Origin: Chondrosia reniformis
Lineage: Eukaryota; Porifera; Demospongiae; Chondrillida; Chondrillidae
Assembly (NCBI GenBank): GCA_947172415.1
Contig: OX359200.1
Span: 2,482,501 to 2,546,500, forward strand
Reading direction: 5' to 3'
Length of the DNA: 64,000 nt
Shown: positions 29,675 to 41,273 of the stretch, piece after piece
How positions within the stretch are numbered: the first letter of the stretch is position 1
Layout: each line of letters begins with the position of its first letter
Notes under the pieces: model-generated
What the model saw: only the letters and a program-made list of their open reading frames with translations
Told to the model about the DNA's origin: nothing
The model's database searches: none
Translations under genes and position numbers: made by a program

Positions 29675-29699
29675 TTTCGATCCTGGGGGTCTTCTTCAG
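29675..29699 (-). ncRNA. Hammerhead-like motif, left end of PLE-4
   Basis: The minus strand reads CTGAAGA-A-GACCCCCAGGATC-GAAAC. Stem II is imperfect. CTGAAGA fits the CUGANGA consensus. Flanking CAGTCA and TGGCAG can form a short stem I. Confidence 0.55.
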
Positions 29700-29877
29700 T
29701 GACTGATGTTGGTCTTCAAGGTGTCTTCATTTATAGGCATCTTTTCCGGCCATTTTTGATTACCTCATCAGTGATGTCATCAGCTACATCATTTCCTGAG
29801 GAAGGAGAGGTGAAGGGAGTATTCATAAAAAAGGGTTTCCAATCACTTCTTAATACAATTCCTTGATCTAAGTTCAT

Positions 29878-29997
29878 TCATACCTGATATTGTTGGATTT
29901 TCAGGGCTTCCTTAATCCTTCTTCTGTGCCAGTTCTCTTCCCTCTCCACCACTCTGGCTTGGCTCCACTCAATTGGATGGCCAGTTTTTACTAATGA
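29878..29997 (-). pseudogene. PLE-4 GIY-YIG C-terminal fragment
   Basis: The minus strand encodes TGHPIEWSQARVVEREENWH, then R-R-R-I-K-E-A-L-K-I. This matches the end of PLE nucleases (H.I.W....V.......R.I.EA..I), compare HTIKWEDAEVVDHNHRYRQR in PLE-2. The catalytic N-terminal part is missing. Confidence 0.75.
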
Positions 29998-30062
29998 GGT
30001 AATCGAAAATGGCGGGAAAAGATGCCTATAAATGAAGACACCTTGAAAACCAACATCAGTCA

Positions 30063-30087
30063 CTGAAGAAGATCCCCAGGGTCGAAA
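30063..30087 (+). ncRNA. Hammerhead-like motif, right end of PLE-4
   Basis: CTGAAGA (30063-30069), A, GATCCC/GGGTC stem II with one bulge, GAAA (30084-30087), then CGTTT. It is the mirror of 29675-29699. Stem I pairs weakly. Confidence 0.55.
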
Positions 30088-30172
30088 CGTTTGTAAGACA
30101 GAATAATCAAAAAACTGCATCTCAACACGCTCTAAAAGGCGAAAGATGAACCTTTACAAAGATAAGTTCTAG

Positions 30173-32580
30173 TATGTACAATTAGTACATACAACTACTA
30201 TATACAACTAGTACATACATCTAGTAACGAGTTCACACAACTAGTATATACAACTAGTTCATACACCCAGTACATACATCCAGTACATACAACTAGTAGA
30301 TACAACTGGTACATCCAACTCGTAAATACTATAAATACAAACAACCAATCTATACAACTAGACCATACAACTACTAACTAGTACATACAATTAGTACATA
30401 CAACTAGTATATACAAGTAGCACATACATCTGGTTCTTACAACTAGTAAATACAACTAGTTCCTACAACTAGTAAATACAACTAGTTCCTACAACTAGTA
30501 AATATAACTATTAGTAGGACATACAATTAGCACATACAACTAGTATATACAACTAGTACATACAACTATTACATAAAACTAATACATACAACTAGTATAT
30601 ACAACTAGAACATAAAACTATACCATACAAATAGTTCATACAACTAGTACATACAACTAATACATACAACTAGTATATACAATTAGTACATGCAACTAGT
30701 ACATAACTATTACATACATCTAGTATATACCACAATACATAAAACTAGTACACTAAACTAGTTCTTACAACTAGAACACACAACTGAAACTACAACTTGT
30801 ACATAGAACTATATAGTTACCAGTACATAAAACGAGTACATATATACAACTAGTACATACAACTAGTATATATAACTGGTTCATACGACTTGTATATACA
30901 ACTGGTACATACAACTAGCACATACAAACAGAACATACAACTAGACCATACAACTTGTAATTAGTACATACAACTAGAATATACAAATAGTACCTACAAT
31001 TAGAACATATAACTAGTTCTAGTACATACAACTAGACCATACAACTAGTAACTAGTATGTTCTACTAGTAAAAACTAGTAAATAGAAAACTAGTACATAA
31101 AACTAGTAACGACTACATACAACTAATACATAAACTATTACATACAACTTGTACATACGACTAGTAACGACTACATACAACTACTACATACAACTAGAAT
31201 ATACAACTAGTACATACAAGTAGACCATACAACTAGTAACTAGTACATACAACTAGTATATACAACTCGTACCTACAATTAGAAAATATTACTAGTATAT
31301 AGTAGTACATACAACTAGTACTTACAACTAGTACATACAACTAGTATATATAACCAGTTCATACGACTTGTACATAAACCTGGTACATAGAACTAGTACT
31401 TAGAACGAGTGCATAAAACTAGTACATAAAACTAGAATCTACAACTAGTACATACAAGTAGACCATAAAACAAGTAACTAGTAAATACAACTAGTACATA
31501 AAACGAGTACATAAAACTAGTATATACAACTAGTACATGCAACTAGTACATAAGTATTACATATATCTAGTACATACCACAAGTACATACAACTAGTACA
31601 TTACACTAGTACTTACAACTAGAACACACAACTGAAACTACAACTTGTACATAGAACTATAGAGTTACTAGTACATACAACTAGTACATACAACTAGTAT
31701 ATATAACCAGTTGATACGACTTGTACATACAACTGGTACATACAACTAGCACAAAAAGTAGTACATACAACTAGTACAGAACTAGTACAAACAACTAGTA
31801 CATACAACTAATACATGCAACAAGTCTATACATTTAGTACATAGAACTAGTACATAAAACGAGTACATAAACTAGTATATACAACTAGTACATGCAACTA
31901 GTACATAACTATTACATACATCTAGCACACGTACATACAACTAGTACATACAACTAGTACATACAACTAGTACATACAAGTAGACCATACAACAAGTAAC
32001 TAGTAAATACAACTAGTAACTAGTACCTACAATTAGAACATATTACTAGTAGTAGTACATACAACTAGTACATAAAAATAGAACACAACTAGTACATACA
32101 GCTAGTATATACAACTAGTACATACAACCAGTTCATAACTATTACATACATCTAGTACATACCACAAGTACATACAACTAGTACATTAAACTAGTACTTA
32201 CAACTAGAACACACAACTGGAACTACAACTTGTACAAAGAACTATGTAATTACTTGTACATACAACTAGTACATACAACTAGTATATATAACCAGTTCAT
32301 ACGACTTGTCCATACAACTGGTGCATAAAACTAGTACTTAGAACGAGTACATAAAACTAGTACGTACAACTAGTACATACAACTAGCACATACAACTAGA
32401 ACAAACAACTAGACCATACAACTTGTAATTAGTACATACAACTAGAATATACAAATAGTACCTACTATTATAAATATAACTAGTACTAGTACATACAACT
32501 AGACCATACAACTAGTAACTAGTGTGTTCTACTAGAACTGAAAACTAGTACATAAACTAGTAACGACTACATACAAGTTA
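30173..32580 (-). repeat. 13-bp minisatellite array L3
   Basis: 2.4 kb of the ACATACAACTAGT-type repeat with frequent 1-3 base variants. Blocks such as ACTAGTACATACAACTAG with GTATATA(A/T)AACCAGTTCATACGACTTG recur near 30860, 31340, 31690 and 32280, showing longer-range duplication inside the array. No gene is present. Confidence 0.92.
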
Positions 32581-32807
32581 TAGATAGTTATGAGCGTAAT
32601 CGCAGCAACTGGAATACACAATGAACAATTCTTTTAATTTCCAGGACGTTTCAATCCGAGTACCTTTCAAACTGAAACAACTGAAAGAAACACTTCCTTA
32701 AATAGGTGTGGGTGACAGGGAATGATTTGTGATGTCAGAATAAATTGAATGATAAAAATGATAAAAATGTGATAATTAGTGAATAAATTAAATTAAGTGA
32801 CGGGGTA

Positions 32808-33443
32808 TTAGATGAGGGGGTGCCATACTGAATTGAGGGATCGACCACAGTCAAGGTTGGAGGTGACCTTCTGCTTCTTTATGTGGATGGCTTCAATGAT
32901 CCTCCTCCTGGTGTAGTGTGTCTCCACCTGTTTCACCGTGGCCGTTTCCCAGTCCACCCTGTGCTCTGTATTCCATGCATGCACTGCTATTCCGTTCTTC
33001 ATATCATTTCTCTTCACTGCTCCTCTATGTTCTTTAAGTCTCTTCTCCAATGTCCTTCCTGTCTCTCCAATGTATACGGATTCACAGTCAGCACAAGGTA
33101 CCTGGTATACAACTCCTTTCTTCTTCCATGTTGGTGGAGGCTGCTTTGTTTGGACTAGGGCTTCACCGAGGGTACCCCGTGACTTGAATGTTGTTTTGAT
33201 ATCTAGGTGTCTGCACACACGTTCGATCCTTTCACTGACACCTCTGGTAGATGTAGATATAGGGGTGTGGGCTGGTGCTGTGCTACATCCTGTGAGAGTG
33301 GAGGTGGTCTCAGGTGGCTCCTCAGGGTGCGGTTCACAATGGGTCTGGGGTATCCATTCACTTGGAAGACTTGTCTCAAGTGCTGTTGTGCTTGGGAAAG
33401 TCTTGTGGGGTGGCAAGCATTCTTGGCTCTGGTGTTTAGACAC
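32808..33443 (-). CDS. PLE-5 GIY-YIG endonuclease
   Basis: The frame contains the linker, then KGVVYQVPCADCESVYIGET and GRTLEKRLKEHRGAVKRND, followed by H-R-V-D-W-E and R-R-R-I-I-E-A-I-H-I. This is a complete GIY-YIG domain with the tyrosines, the arginine of the R-L-K-E-H block and the later glutamate. The frame begins out of phase with the RT, so it depends on a break upstream. It ends in a natural stop at 32808. Confidence 0.85.
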   Translation of the reverse strand: MSKHQSQECLPPHKTFPSTTALETSLPSEWIPQTHCEPHPEEPPETTSTLTGCSTAPAHTPISTSTRGVSERIERVCRHLDIKTTFKSRGTLGEALVQTKQPPPTWKKKGVVYQVPCADCESVYIGETGRTLEKRLKEHRGAVKRNDMKNGIAVHAWNTEHRVDWETATVKQVETHYTRRRIIEAIHIKKQKVTSNLDCGRSLNSVWHPLI

Positions 33444-33700
33444 TTGATGACACCTGATTTGATCCTGTTGTGGTGATGTGAGTGGTAGTTTATGTATTGG
33501 TCTGTGTGAGTTTTCTTCCTAAATACAGAGGTTGTGGTGGTTCTTCCTTGTCTTTCTATCTGTACATCCAGGAAGGCAATCTTCTGGTCTATTTCCTTCT
33601 CCATTGTAAATTGGATGGCTGTGTGTTGTGAGTTAAGGTGGCTCAGGAACTCATCTAGTGCTTGGTGTTCATGAGGCCAGGTTGCAAAGATGTTATCCAC
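33203..33700 (-). CDS. PLE-5 RT palm/thumb segment
   Basis: This frame picks up directly after the catalytic region (YVDN-IFATWPHEHQ context). It continues with IAFLDVQIERQG, VFRKKTHTDQYINYHSHHH and the linker to the nuclease. The catalytic motif reads V-D-N rather than V-D-D, which may mean the enzyme is dead. It overlaps both neighbouring frames by short stretches. Confidence 0.75.
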   Translation of the reverse strand: MDNIFATWPHEHQALDEFLSHLNSQHTAIQFTMEKEIDQKIAFLDVQIERQGRTTTTSVFRKKTHTDQYINYHSHHHNRIKSGVIKCLNTRAKNACHPTRLSQAQQHLRQVFQVNGYPRPIVNRTLRSHLRPPPLSQDVAQHQPTPLYLHLPEVSVKGSNVCADT

Positions 33701-34551
33701 GTATCTGACCCAAAGGTTGGGTTTCTCTTTAGGGAGGTCTCCAGGGCCTGCTTCTCAAATGCCTCCATGTAGATGTTGGCTACTATGGGTGACAGAGGAG
33801 AGCCCATTGCTGCTCCTTCTATTTGTTCATAGAAGGTGTTACCAAATCTAAAGTAGGTGGATTTTAAACAGATTTCAACAAGGTGGCATAGGTCTCGGGC
33901 TGGGATGGTAGTTCTGTCTGGCAGTGTCTTGTCTCTTAGGAGTAGTTCACCAATGATCTGGATGGCCGCATCTACTGGTACTCTAGTAAAGAGACTCACC
34001 ACGTCGAAGCTGACCATGAGGTTGTTTTCTTCGATGATGGTTTGGCTGATGCGTTGTACAAAGGCAGAGGAGTCCTTGATGTGGGAGTCCGTGGTTCCAC
34101 TCAGGGGGTTTAGAATCCTGACCAGCTCCCTAGCTAGTCTGTGGGTGGGTGAGCCTATTGCAGACACGATTGGTCGAAGGGAGATCCCTACTTTGTGGAC
34201 TTTTGGGAGTCCATAGATCTGTGGGGATAAAGAGTAAGATGGGGTGAGGAATAGACGTTGCTTAGTGGATAGGTGGCCTTTCTGTTCCAGTTTCTTTAGA
34301 GCAGAGGAAATTCTAGTTTCCACCTTTGTGGTTGGATCACGCTTTAGTTTCTTGTAGGCAGGGTCTTCCAAGAGGCTTTCAATCTTCTCTGTATAGTCGG
34401 AGTGGTTCATGACTACAGTTGTGTTCCCTTTGTCGGCTGGGAGGATAACGATTTCCTTGTCTCTGCGTAGGCTCCTGATTGTCTTGTGTTGTCTTCCTGT
34501 GAGGTTGTCTTTTGGGGGTTTGGATGAACTGAGGATAGAACCCACTTCCAA
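33655..34551 (-). CDS. PLE-5 reverse transcriptase, fingers and palm
   Basis: The 298-codon frame has PADKGNTTVVMNHSDYTEKI, IYGLPKVHK, RPIVSAIGSPTHRLARELV, MVSFDVVSLFTRVPVDAAI and EGAAMGSPLSPIVANIYMEA. It loses phase just before the catalytic aspartates. Upstream (34552-35000) other frames keep PLE N-terminal pieces (KHQNTVDKERVVKN). It belongs to the same general clade as PLE-2. Confidence 0.85.
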   Translation of the reverse strand: MEVGSILSSSKPPKDNLTGRQHKTIRSLRRDKEIVILPADKGNTTVVMNHSDYTEKIESLLEDPAYKKLKRDPTTKVETRISSALKKLEQKGHLSTKQRLFLTPSYSLSPQIYGLPKVHKVGISLRPIVSAIGSPTHRLARELVRILNPLSGTTDSHIKDSSAFVQRISQTIIEENNLMVSFDVVSLFTRVPVDAAIQIIGELLLRDKTLPDRTTIPARDLCHLVEICLKSTYFRFGNTFYEQIEGAAMGSPLSPIVANIYMEAFEKQALETSLKRNPTFGSDTWITSLQPGLMNTKH

Positions 34552-34957
34552 TCTGAGCTGCTGTGCTTTTTCATCATTAAGGTGGGAGGCGGTGGTCTCA
34601 GTAGCTGCAATGATGTCTAGAGTGGGGACCTGTTTAGGAGCGACCTAAAGCCAAGACTTCCTTTTCTTATTCTGTAAGGGGTCTACTGCTGATGTTCTTC
34701 ACTACTCTTTCTTTGTCTACTGTGTTTTGATGTTTGGCTGCCGTGAGGCGGTGAAACTTCAAGATTTGCTTAGTCTTGGTATCCGTGTAGACCTTCTTGG
34801 CTGCCGTAGAACACCATGTCTCTAGCTTCTTGTATCGTTCTGAGTCTAGAGATCTTTTAAGGATATTGGCATAGGATGTTGCTTCCTTTTCGATTGTTCT
34901 TTTCTTGTTACGGGTGTCACGGATTACTTCACGAAGTAGTGCTAAACTAGCACGTCT

Positions 34958-35121
34958 AGTAATTGCTTGAGATCGTGGGGTGCTTACTGGGGTGGTGATT
35001 CTAAGTCCTATGGGTATAACTTTGTTCTCCCGACACCGTAGTAATTGCTTGAGATCGTGGGGTGCTTACTGGGGCGGTGATTCTAAGTCCTATGGGTATA
35101 ACTTTGTTCTCCCGACACTGT
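34958..35121. repeat. 82-bp tandem duplication at the 5' end of PLE-5
   Basis: 34958-35039 and 35040-35121 are two copies of an 82-bp sequence beginning AGTAATTGCTTGAGATCG and ending TTCTCCCGACAC.GT, with about two differences. It lies at the element/array boundary. Confidence 0.9.
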
Positions 35122-38013
35122 AGTAGTTGTATGTATTAGTAGTAGGTTCTAGTTGTATGTCGTCATTGTAGGAACTAGTTGTATGTATTAGTTATATATA
35201 GTAGTTTAATGTAATAGTTGTGTGTACTAGTTGTATGTACTAGATCTTTGTACTAGTTGTATATACTACTTATTTGTACAAGATTTATGTAGTAATTGTA
35301 TGTACCAGTTACTAGTTGTAAGTTGTATGTACTAGTTGTATGTTCTAGCTGTATTTATTAGTAGAATGTACTAGTTGTATATACTAGTTGTATGTTGTAG
35401 TTGTGTGAACTAGTTGTATGTACTAGTTGTATGTACTCGTTACTAGGTGTAGATACAAGTTGTGTGTACTGGTTGTATGTATTAGTTGTATTTAAGCGTT
35501 AGTAGTTGTATGTTCTTGTTGGATGTTTCAGAAGTACGTAGTAGCTGTATGTACTAGTTGTATGAACTAGTTGTGTGTACTAGTTGTATGTACTAGTTGT
35601 ATGAACTAGTTGTGTGTACTAGCTGTATGTACTAGTTGTATGAACTAGTTGTTTTGTACCAGTGCTAGTTCTATATAGTAGTGGTAAATACTAGTTGTGT
35701 GTTTACCAGTAACTACTTATGTGTACTGGTTGTATGTACTAGTTGTATAAATTAGTTGTATGTACTAGTTTTATGTACTTTTTGTAGAGAGTAGGTTCAT
35801 GTACTAGTTGTATATACTAATTGTATGTAATAGTTGTATGTACTCGTTATTAGTTGTATGTACAAGCTGTATGTACAAGTTGTATATACTAGTTGTATGT
35901 ACTAGTTGTATGTACTAGTTGTAGAACTAGTTGCATGGACTAGTTGAATGAACCAGTTGTATGTACTAGTTATATATACTAGTTGTATGTACTAGTTGCA
36001 TGTAGTAGTTGCATCAACTAGTTGTTTTGTACTAGTACTAGTGCAATATTCCAGTTGTATGTACAAGTTGTATGTGTACTAGATGTATGTACCAGTAACT
36101 AGTTATATGTAGTGGTTGTACGTACTAGTTGTATATACTAGCTGTATGTACTAGTTGTATGTATGTGTTGTATATACTAGTTTCATGTACTAGCTGTGTG
36201 TACTAGTTGTATGTACTAGTTGTATGTACTCGTTGTTAGGTGTATGTACAAGTTGTAAGTACTAATTTTATGTATTAGTTGTATGTACTCGTTACTAGTT
36301 ACATGTACTGTTTGTATGTTCTAATTTTGCGCACTATTTGTATGTAGTAGTTGTAGGTACTACTTGTATGTAATAGTTGTATGTACTAGTTGTATTTACT
36401 AGTTGTATTTACTAGTTGTATGTACCAGTTGTATGTTCTAGTTGTATGGACTAGTTGTATGTACTAGTAATAGTTTTATTTACTAGTTATAGAACCTCCT
36501 TCCGTGTACTAGTTGTATGTACTACTTATATGTGCTAGGTGTATGTAGTAGTTATATGTACTAGTTGTAATACTAGTTTAATGTACTAGTTGTATATACA
36601 AGTTGTAGGTACTTAGTTGTATGGACTAGTTCTATGTGTATGTACCAGTTAAATGGACTAGTTGTATGTACTAGTTGTGTGTGGTAGTTGTATGCCTTTC
36701 ATGCATGTACTAGTTGTATCTACCAGTTAAATGTAGTAGTTGTAGTACTAGTTTAATGTGGCAGTTGTATGTATTAGTCGCATTTACTAGTTGTATGTAC
36801 TAGTTGTAGTACTAGTTGTATGGAATATTTGTAGGTATATACTATTTGTAGTACTAGTTCTATGTACTAGTTATAGTACTACTTAAATGTACTAGTTGTA
36901 TGTACTATTTGAATGTACTCCTTGTATGTACTAGTTCTATATACTAGTTCTATGTACTAGTTGTAGTATTAGTTGTATGTACTAGTTGCATTTACTAATT
37001 GTTTGTACTAGTTCTGTGTACTAGTTCTATTTACTAGGTGTATGTGCTAGTTACTAGTTGTATGTGCTAGTTTAATGTACTATTTCTATGTTCTAGTAAT
37101 AGTTACATTTACAAGTTGAAGGACCTAATTGTATGGACTAGTTGCATGTACTAGTTATATGTACTAGTTGTATGTAGAAGTTATATGTACTAGTTACTAG
37201 TTGTATGGTCTAGTTGTATGGTTTAGTTATATGCACTAGTTGTATGTTCGCTTGTAAATAGTAGTTGTATGTACTAGTTGTATGTGCTAGCTATATGGTC
37301 TAGTAGAATGTATCAGTTGTATGTACCAGTTACTAGTAGAATGTACTAGTTATTTGTTCTAATTGTAAGTACTAGTTATATATGCCAGGTATATGAACTA
37401 GTTGTATGTTCTAGTTGTATGCACTAGTTGTATGTACTCGTTAATAGTTGTATGTACAAGTTGTATGTACTGGTTGTATGTATAAGTTGTATGTACTGGT
37501 TGGATGTTCTAGATGTACGTACTAGTTCAATTCACTAGTTGTATGTCTATGTGTATGTACTTTTTTATGAACAAGTTGTATGTACTAGTTGTATGAACTA
37601 GTTGTTTTGTACCAGTACTAGTTATATTTACTAGTTGTAGGTACTTGTCGTGTTTGTACTAGATGTATCTACTAGGAACTAGTTACATGTACTTGTTGTA
37701 TCTACTAGGAACTAGTTACATGTACTTGTTGTATGTACTAGTTGAATATACTAGTTGTATGTTCTAGTTGTATGTACTTGTTGTATATATTAGTTTCATG
37801 TTCTAGTTGTATATACTAGTTGTATGTACCCGTTATTAGTTGTATGTGCAAGTTGTATGTGCTAGTTGTATGTATTAGTTGTATGTAATCGTTACTAGTT
37901 GCATGTACTGTTTGTATGTTCTATATAGTTGTATGTAGTAGTTTTATGTACTATATAGTTGTATGGACAAGTTGTATATGTACTACTTGTATGTACTCGT
38001 TGTATGTACTAGT
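35122..38013 (+). repeat. 13-bp minisatellite array R1
   Basis: 2.9 kb of TAGTTGTATGTAC-type repeat, plus strand. It is the same unit as the L arrays but in the opposite orientation. There is no gene; open frames here are translated repeat. Confidence 0.93.
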
Positions 38014-38102
38014 GCGGTGCGTATCATAAGAAGAAAATGGACTTGGCAGACTAATCAGTTGGACGAGGAGATTGTATCAACTTCAATTGTTCCTTTTGAG
38101 AC

Positions 38103-38198
38103 ATGTCCTGCTGTAGATGCAATCGCAAAGGATGTAAATGTGTCCAATCGGCAAGAAAGTGTGGAAACTGCTTAACTGGAAGATTAGGAAATTGTTAA
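38103..38198 (+). pseudogene. Family 2 LINE: CXC-like N-terminal module
   Basis: The ATG at 38103 opens a 31-codon frame, MSCCRCNRKGCKCVQSARKC followed by GNCLTG and RLGNC, with C-x-C / C-x-C / C-x2-C spacing. This is the same pattern as the N-terminus of family 1. An in-frame stop lies six bases upstream of the ATG and another follows at 38196, so the module is now cut off from the RT frame by a break. It probably binds DNA or RNA as a zinc cluster (inferred). Confidence 0.65.
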
Positions 38199-38324
38199 AA
38201 CAGACAACCTACATCCGTCATATCAGCTGCGAATCCAAGCGATGGTGATCTAGCCCCAACCAATCCCAGCACTCCGCCAACCTCACCCACCAGAAGGTGT
38301 TTTGGTACTGAGACTCAGGAGTCT

Positions 38325-39068
38325 GTGTCTTCAGCTTCGTGTGCCGGCGAAAGTGAGATTGACTCTGAAGGATCAAAACACGGTAATACGGGAGACCTGC
38401 ATGGTGCCAATACAACCGCCAAACTTTGTGTGGGGCGACTTATCTGGAGGGACTTTTGTGACAAAGTCAACAAAGCGTATGATGAAGCGGTGCAATGGAG
38501 GTTAAACCTTTTCCTAGTGCCGTTTGGGCAAGTAGGGAAGTCATTCATTCAAGAAATGGCCAACCTCTTCCAAGTGTATGGTGAGAATTCAAGCCTCGAG
38601 TGTATTGCACTCGAAGCATGTTTTCTCATGCAGATGCTGCTACTACAGAAGCCCTCGAAGACCAGCAAGGCCAAAGACCATGTTACTTGCTTACAGAGGC
38701 ACCTAGTGAGCTGTAAGAAGGGGGAAATCAAAGTCCTGGTGGGGGAGGGCCGGTGCATTCAATCTCATCTCCCCACCACAGACACTCGTAGGAGTCCTGA
38801 AGCAGTTTCACGGGCTTTTAGTAAGATGATGTTCCTCGGGAATGTGCACGGTGCCCTCAACTTACTATCACAAAACACTTCTAGTTTGCCTCTCAAACTC
38901 GAAGATGTCATCCAAACCAAAGAGGGCACCACTGAATCTGTCCTGAACATCCTGGAGTCACTGCACCCTAAAGGAAAGCCCCTGGCCAACGAAGCACTTT
39001 TGTCCAGCACCTTGTCCAATGCTCTCCGGCAGATCCTGTCATCTTTGAAGCCATTGATGGGAACATGA
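38325..39068 (+). CDS. Family 2 LINE: linker and start of RT
   Basis: The 247-codon frame covers the region between the cysteine module and the RT: L-I-W-R-D-F-C-D-K-V-N-K-A-Y-D-E-A-V-Q-W, then a basic stretch (KTSKAKDHVTCLQRHLVSCK) with possible zinc ligands. It ends with SSTLSNALRQIL, which leads into the RT fingers in the next frame (39065-39310, CKGSAGPSGVDARAWRRM). Confidence 0.7.
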   Translation: MSSASCAGESEIDSEGSKHGNTGDLHGANTTAKLCVGRLIWRDFCDKVNKAYDEAVQWRLNLFLVPFGQVGKSFIQEMANLFQVYGENSSLECIALEACFLMQMLLLQKPSKTSKAKDHVTCLQRHLVSCKKGEIKVLVGEGRCIQSHLPTTDTRRSPEAVSRAFSKMMFLGNVHGALNLLSQNTSSLPLKLEDVIQTKEGTTESVLNILESLHPKGKPLANEALLSSTLSNALRQILSSLKPLMGT

Positions 39069-40080
39069 TTAAGAGCACAGCCCTACACTGTAAAGGCTCC
39101 GCTGGCCCATCAGGTGTCGATGCGCGTGCATGGCGCCGAATGTGCTCCTCTTTCAAGGAAACATCCACTAGTCTATGTGATGCCATTGCTGGAGTGGCCA
39201 ATTGTATTTGCACCCCACTTGTATCTCCGTCAGGTCTAAGTGCATTGCTTGCATACCATCTTGTCCCACTGAACAAGAACCCAGGTGTTCTCCCCGTTGG
39301 GGTTGGGTAGGTGGCCCGACGTATTGTCTGCAAAGCCGCAATAAGAGTAGTGAGGAAAGACATCATGTTGGCAGCTGGCCCACTCCAGGCATGTTCAGGT
39401 ATTGGAAGTGGCTGCGAAGCGGCTGTTCATGCCAGGAGGTTTTTGACGAATCCGAAGTAGGGGGTGCTCTGTTAGTGGATGCCACAAATGCTTTTAATAC
39501 CTTGAACCGAAAGGTGGCCCTCCAGAACATGAGGTACGTCTGTCCTGCTCTCGAAACTGTGTTGACAAATTGCTACCCATCATCCATACGATTGCTTTTG
39601 TCTGGTGGAGGGGAAATTCTTTCGAAAGAAGGAACAACACAGGGTGACCCACTAGGCATGGCAATGTTTGTCCTTGCCATAGTTCCCCTCATAAAGAAGC
39701 TAATGGAGGTGTGTCAAACAGTCTATCAGGTTTGGTTTGGGGATGATGCCACAGCAGCAGCATCCTGTGAACAGCTAAAACCGTGGTGGGATGCACTGTC
39801 AACTTTCGGGCCCCACTTTGGCTACTCTCCAAATGCAACCAAAACCATACTTGTTGTGAAGGGTGAGCACAAACAGACAGCCAATTCACTATTTTCGGAC
39901 ACTGGCATCAAAATCACCACCCATGGCAAGAGACACTTAGGTGCAACTATAGGTTCAAGTGCTTTTGCAGAAGAGTATGTACGGGGAAGTTGTCGAATGG
40001 CCGGAGGAAGTGGAGAACTTAGCCATCATTGCCGTCAGTCAGCTCCAAGCTGCGCATGCAGCCTTTGTGCATGGAAGTAG
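39065..40080 (+). pseudogene. Family 2 LINE: reverse transcriptase
   Basis: The fingers block GSAGPSGVDARAWRRM and LVPLNKNPGVLPVGVG are at 39065-39310. A frame change follows. Then LLVDATNAFNTLNRKVAL, EGTTQGDPLGMAMFVLAIVP and the catalytic WFGDDATAA (about 39738-39764) lie in the 39202-40080 frame, with a second change near 40000. The RT resembles RLE-type LINEs (R2/CRE/NeSL group). At least two breaks make it inactive here. Confidence 0.82.
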
Positions 40081-40468
40081 GAGCAAATGGACCTACCTCC
40101 TTAGAACCATTCCACAGTGTGGTCCCTGCCTTCAGCCTCTGGAGGATGTCATCCACCAAAAGTTCATCCCTGCACTGACTGGACGATCGCCTTGCTCAGA
40201 AGTGGAAAGAGCACTACTGGCCCTCCCAGCAAGACTGGGGGAATGGGTCTTGTGAACCCAGTCGCAGTGTGCAACCATGAGTATGAAGCATCCAAACAGG
40301 TAACAGCCCCCCTGGAAAATTCCATCATTGCACAGGAAAGCACCTTCACAGCGGACCCTACAGCAAACAACCTGGCCAAGGCTGCAGTGAGAAAAGCAAG
40401 GAAGGAATGAAAGGCAAACAGACGAGGCAAAGAGAGTCAACGACCAGCTGAAACCAGCAGCACGTAGA

Positions 40469-41273
40469 TTGCTCGAATGTGCTAGCGAGACAGGTGCATC
40501 ATCTTGGATTTCCACTCTCCCTGTTGAAGAGCATGGTTTCTGCCTCAGCAAGGGTGCCTTTAGGGATGCCATCAGCTTGCGCTACGGCTGGACCATACAG
40601 AATGTGAGTTCAACATGTGCATATGGTACTCCATTCTCAGTTGATCATGCAATGTCTTGCCACAAGGGTGGTCTACCTACCCTACGGCACAATGAGATCT
40701 GTGACTTAGCGGCAGAACTCCTGAGGGAAGTATGCCACAACGTTTCTGTGGAGCCCGGGCTGCAGGCTCTAGATGGTGAGCACATCCGACCACGTACCGC
40801 CAATAGGGAGAATGAGGCAAGACTGGACATCAGAGCGGTCAGGTGGCCTTTTTCGACGTAAGGGTTTTCCACCCAAATGCCCCCACATACCGCAACAGAG
40901 ACCTGGCAGCTCTGTACAAGATGCATGAAGAAATCAAGAAGATAGAGTATGGCGAAAGAGTGAGGGAAGTTGAACGAGGAGTGTTCACCCGCTAGTCTTG
41001 TCAACTACAGTGGGTATGGCAAGTGAGTGCACTGTTTTCTTCAAAAGGGTGGCTGATGCCATTACAGAGAAAAGAAAACTGCACTACTCCCAAGTGATGG
41101 GGTGGCTTCGATGTAGGACCTCATTCGCATTGATCAGATCAGCAATCATGGCCATCAGAGGCTCCAGATCCAAAAGACCATGTGGTTTCACCAGCGACAT
41201 CCCCCTTGCCACTTCTGAGGGCAAGGATGGTCCTTATACGATTTGGCATGTAACGTTTAAAAATATGACTTGA
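40469..41273 (+). pseudogene. Family 2 LINE: C-terminal RLE region
   Basis: 40469-40861 gives a CHKGGLPTLRHNEICDLAAE block with H and C residues, then SVEPGLQALDGE and EARLDIRA, a candidate RLE acidic core. Other frames continue with [20 protein letters not shown] (40848-40910 region) and EVERGVFTP. 40998-41273 ends with VMGWLRCRTSFALIRSAIMA and IRGSRSK. The order suggests an endonuclease plus a tail; the exact catalytic residues are inferred. Confidence 0.7.

Larger units (their letters stand above)
29566..30172. mobile_element. PLE-4: short palindromic Penelope-like remnant
   Basis: The outer parts, 29600-29765 and 30000-30165, are inverted repeats of about 165 bp containing hammerhead-like cores. 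The centre holds the last about 40 residues of a GIY-YIG nuclease on the minus strand. It has the same architecture as PLE-2, but with most of the body missing. It is inserted in the 13-bp array. Confidence 0.8.
32581..35121 (-). mobile_element. PLE-5: near-complete Penelope-like element at the array strand switch
   Basis: The minus-strand element covers N-terminal region, RT and GIY-YIG in overlapping frames with at least two breaks. Its 3' end (32581-32800) includes a decayed hammerhead-like segment at about 32649-32675 (GGTACTCGGATT-GAAACGTCC). The 13-bp array is on the minus strand on its left and on the plus strand on its right, so the element sits exactly at the inversion point. An 82-bp tandem duplication closes its 5' end. 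Confidence 0.88.

Noticed and set aside
27435-32580. CRISPR-like array
   Set aside because: The repeats are contiguous degenerate 13-mers without unique spacers, in eukaryotic transposon-rich DNA, with no cas genes.
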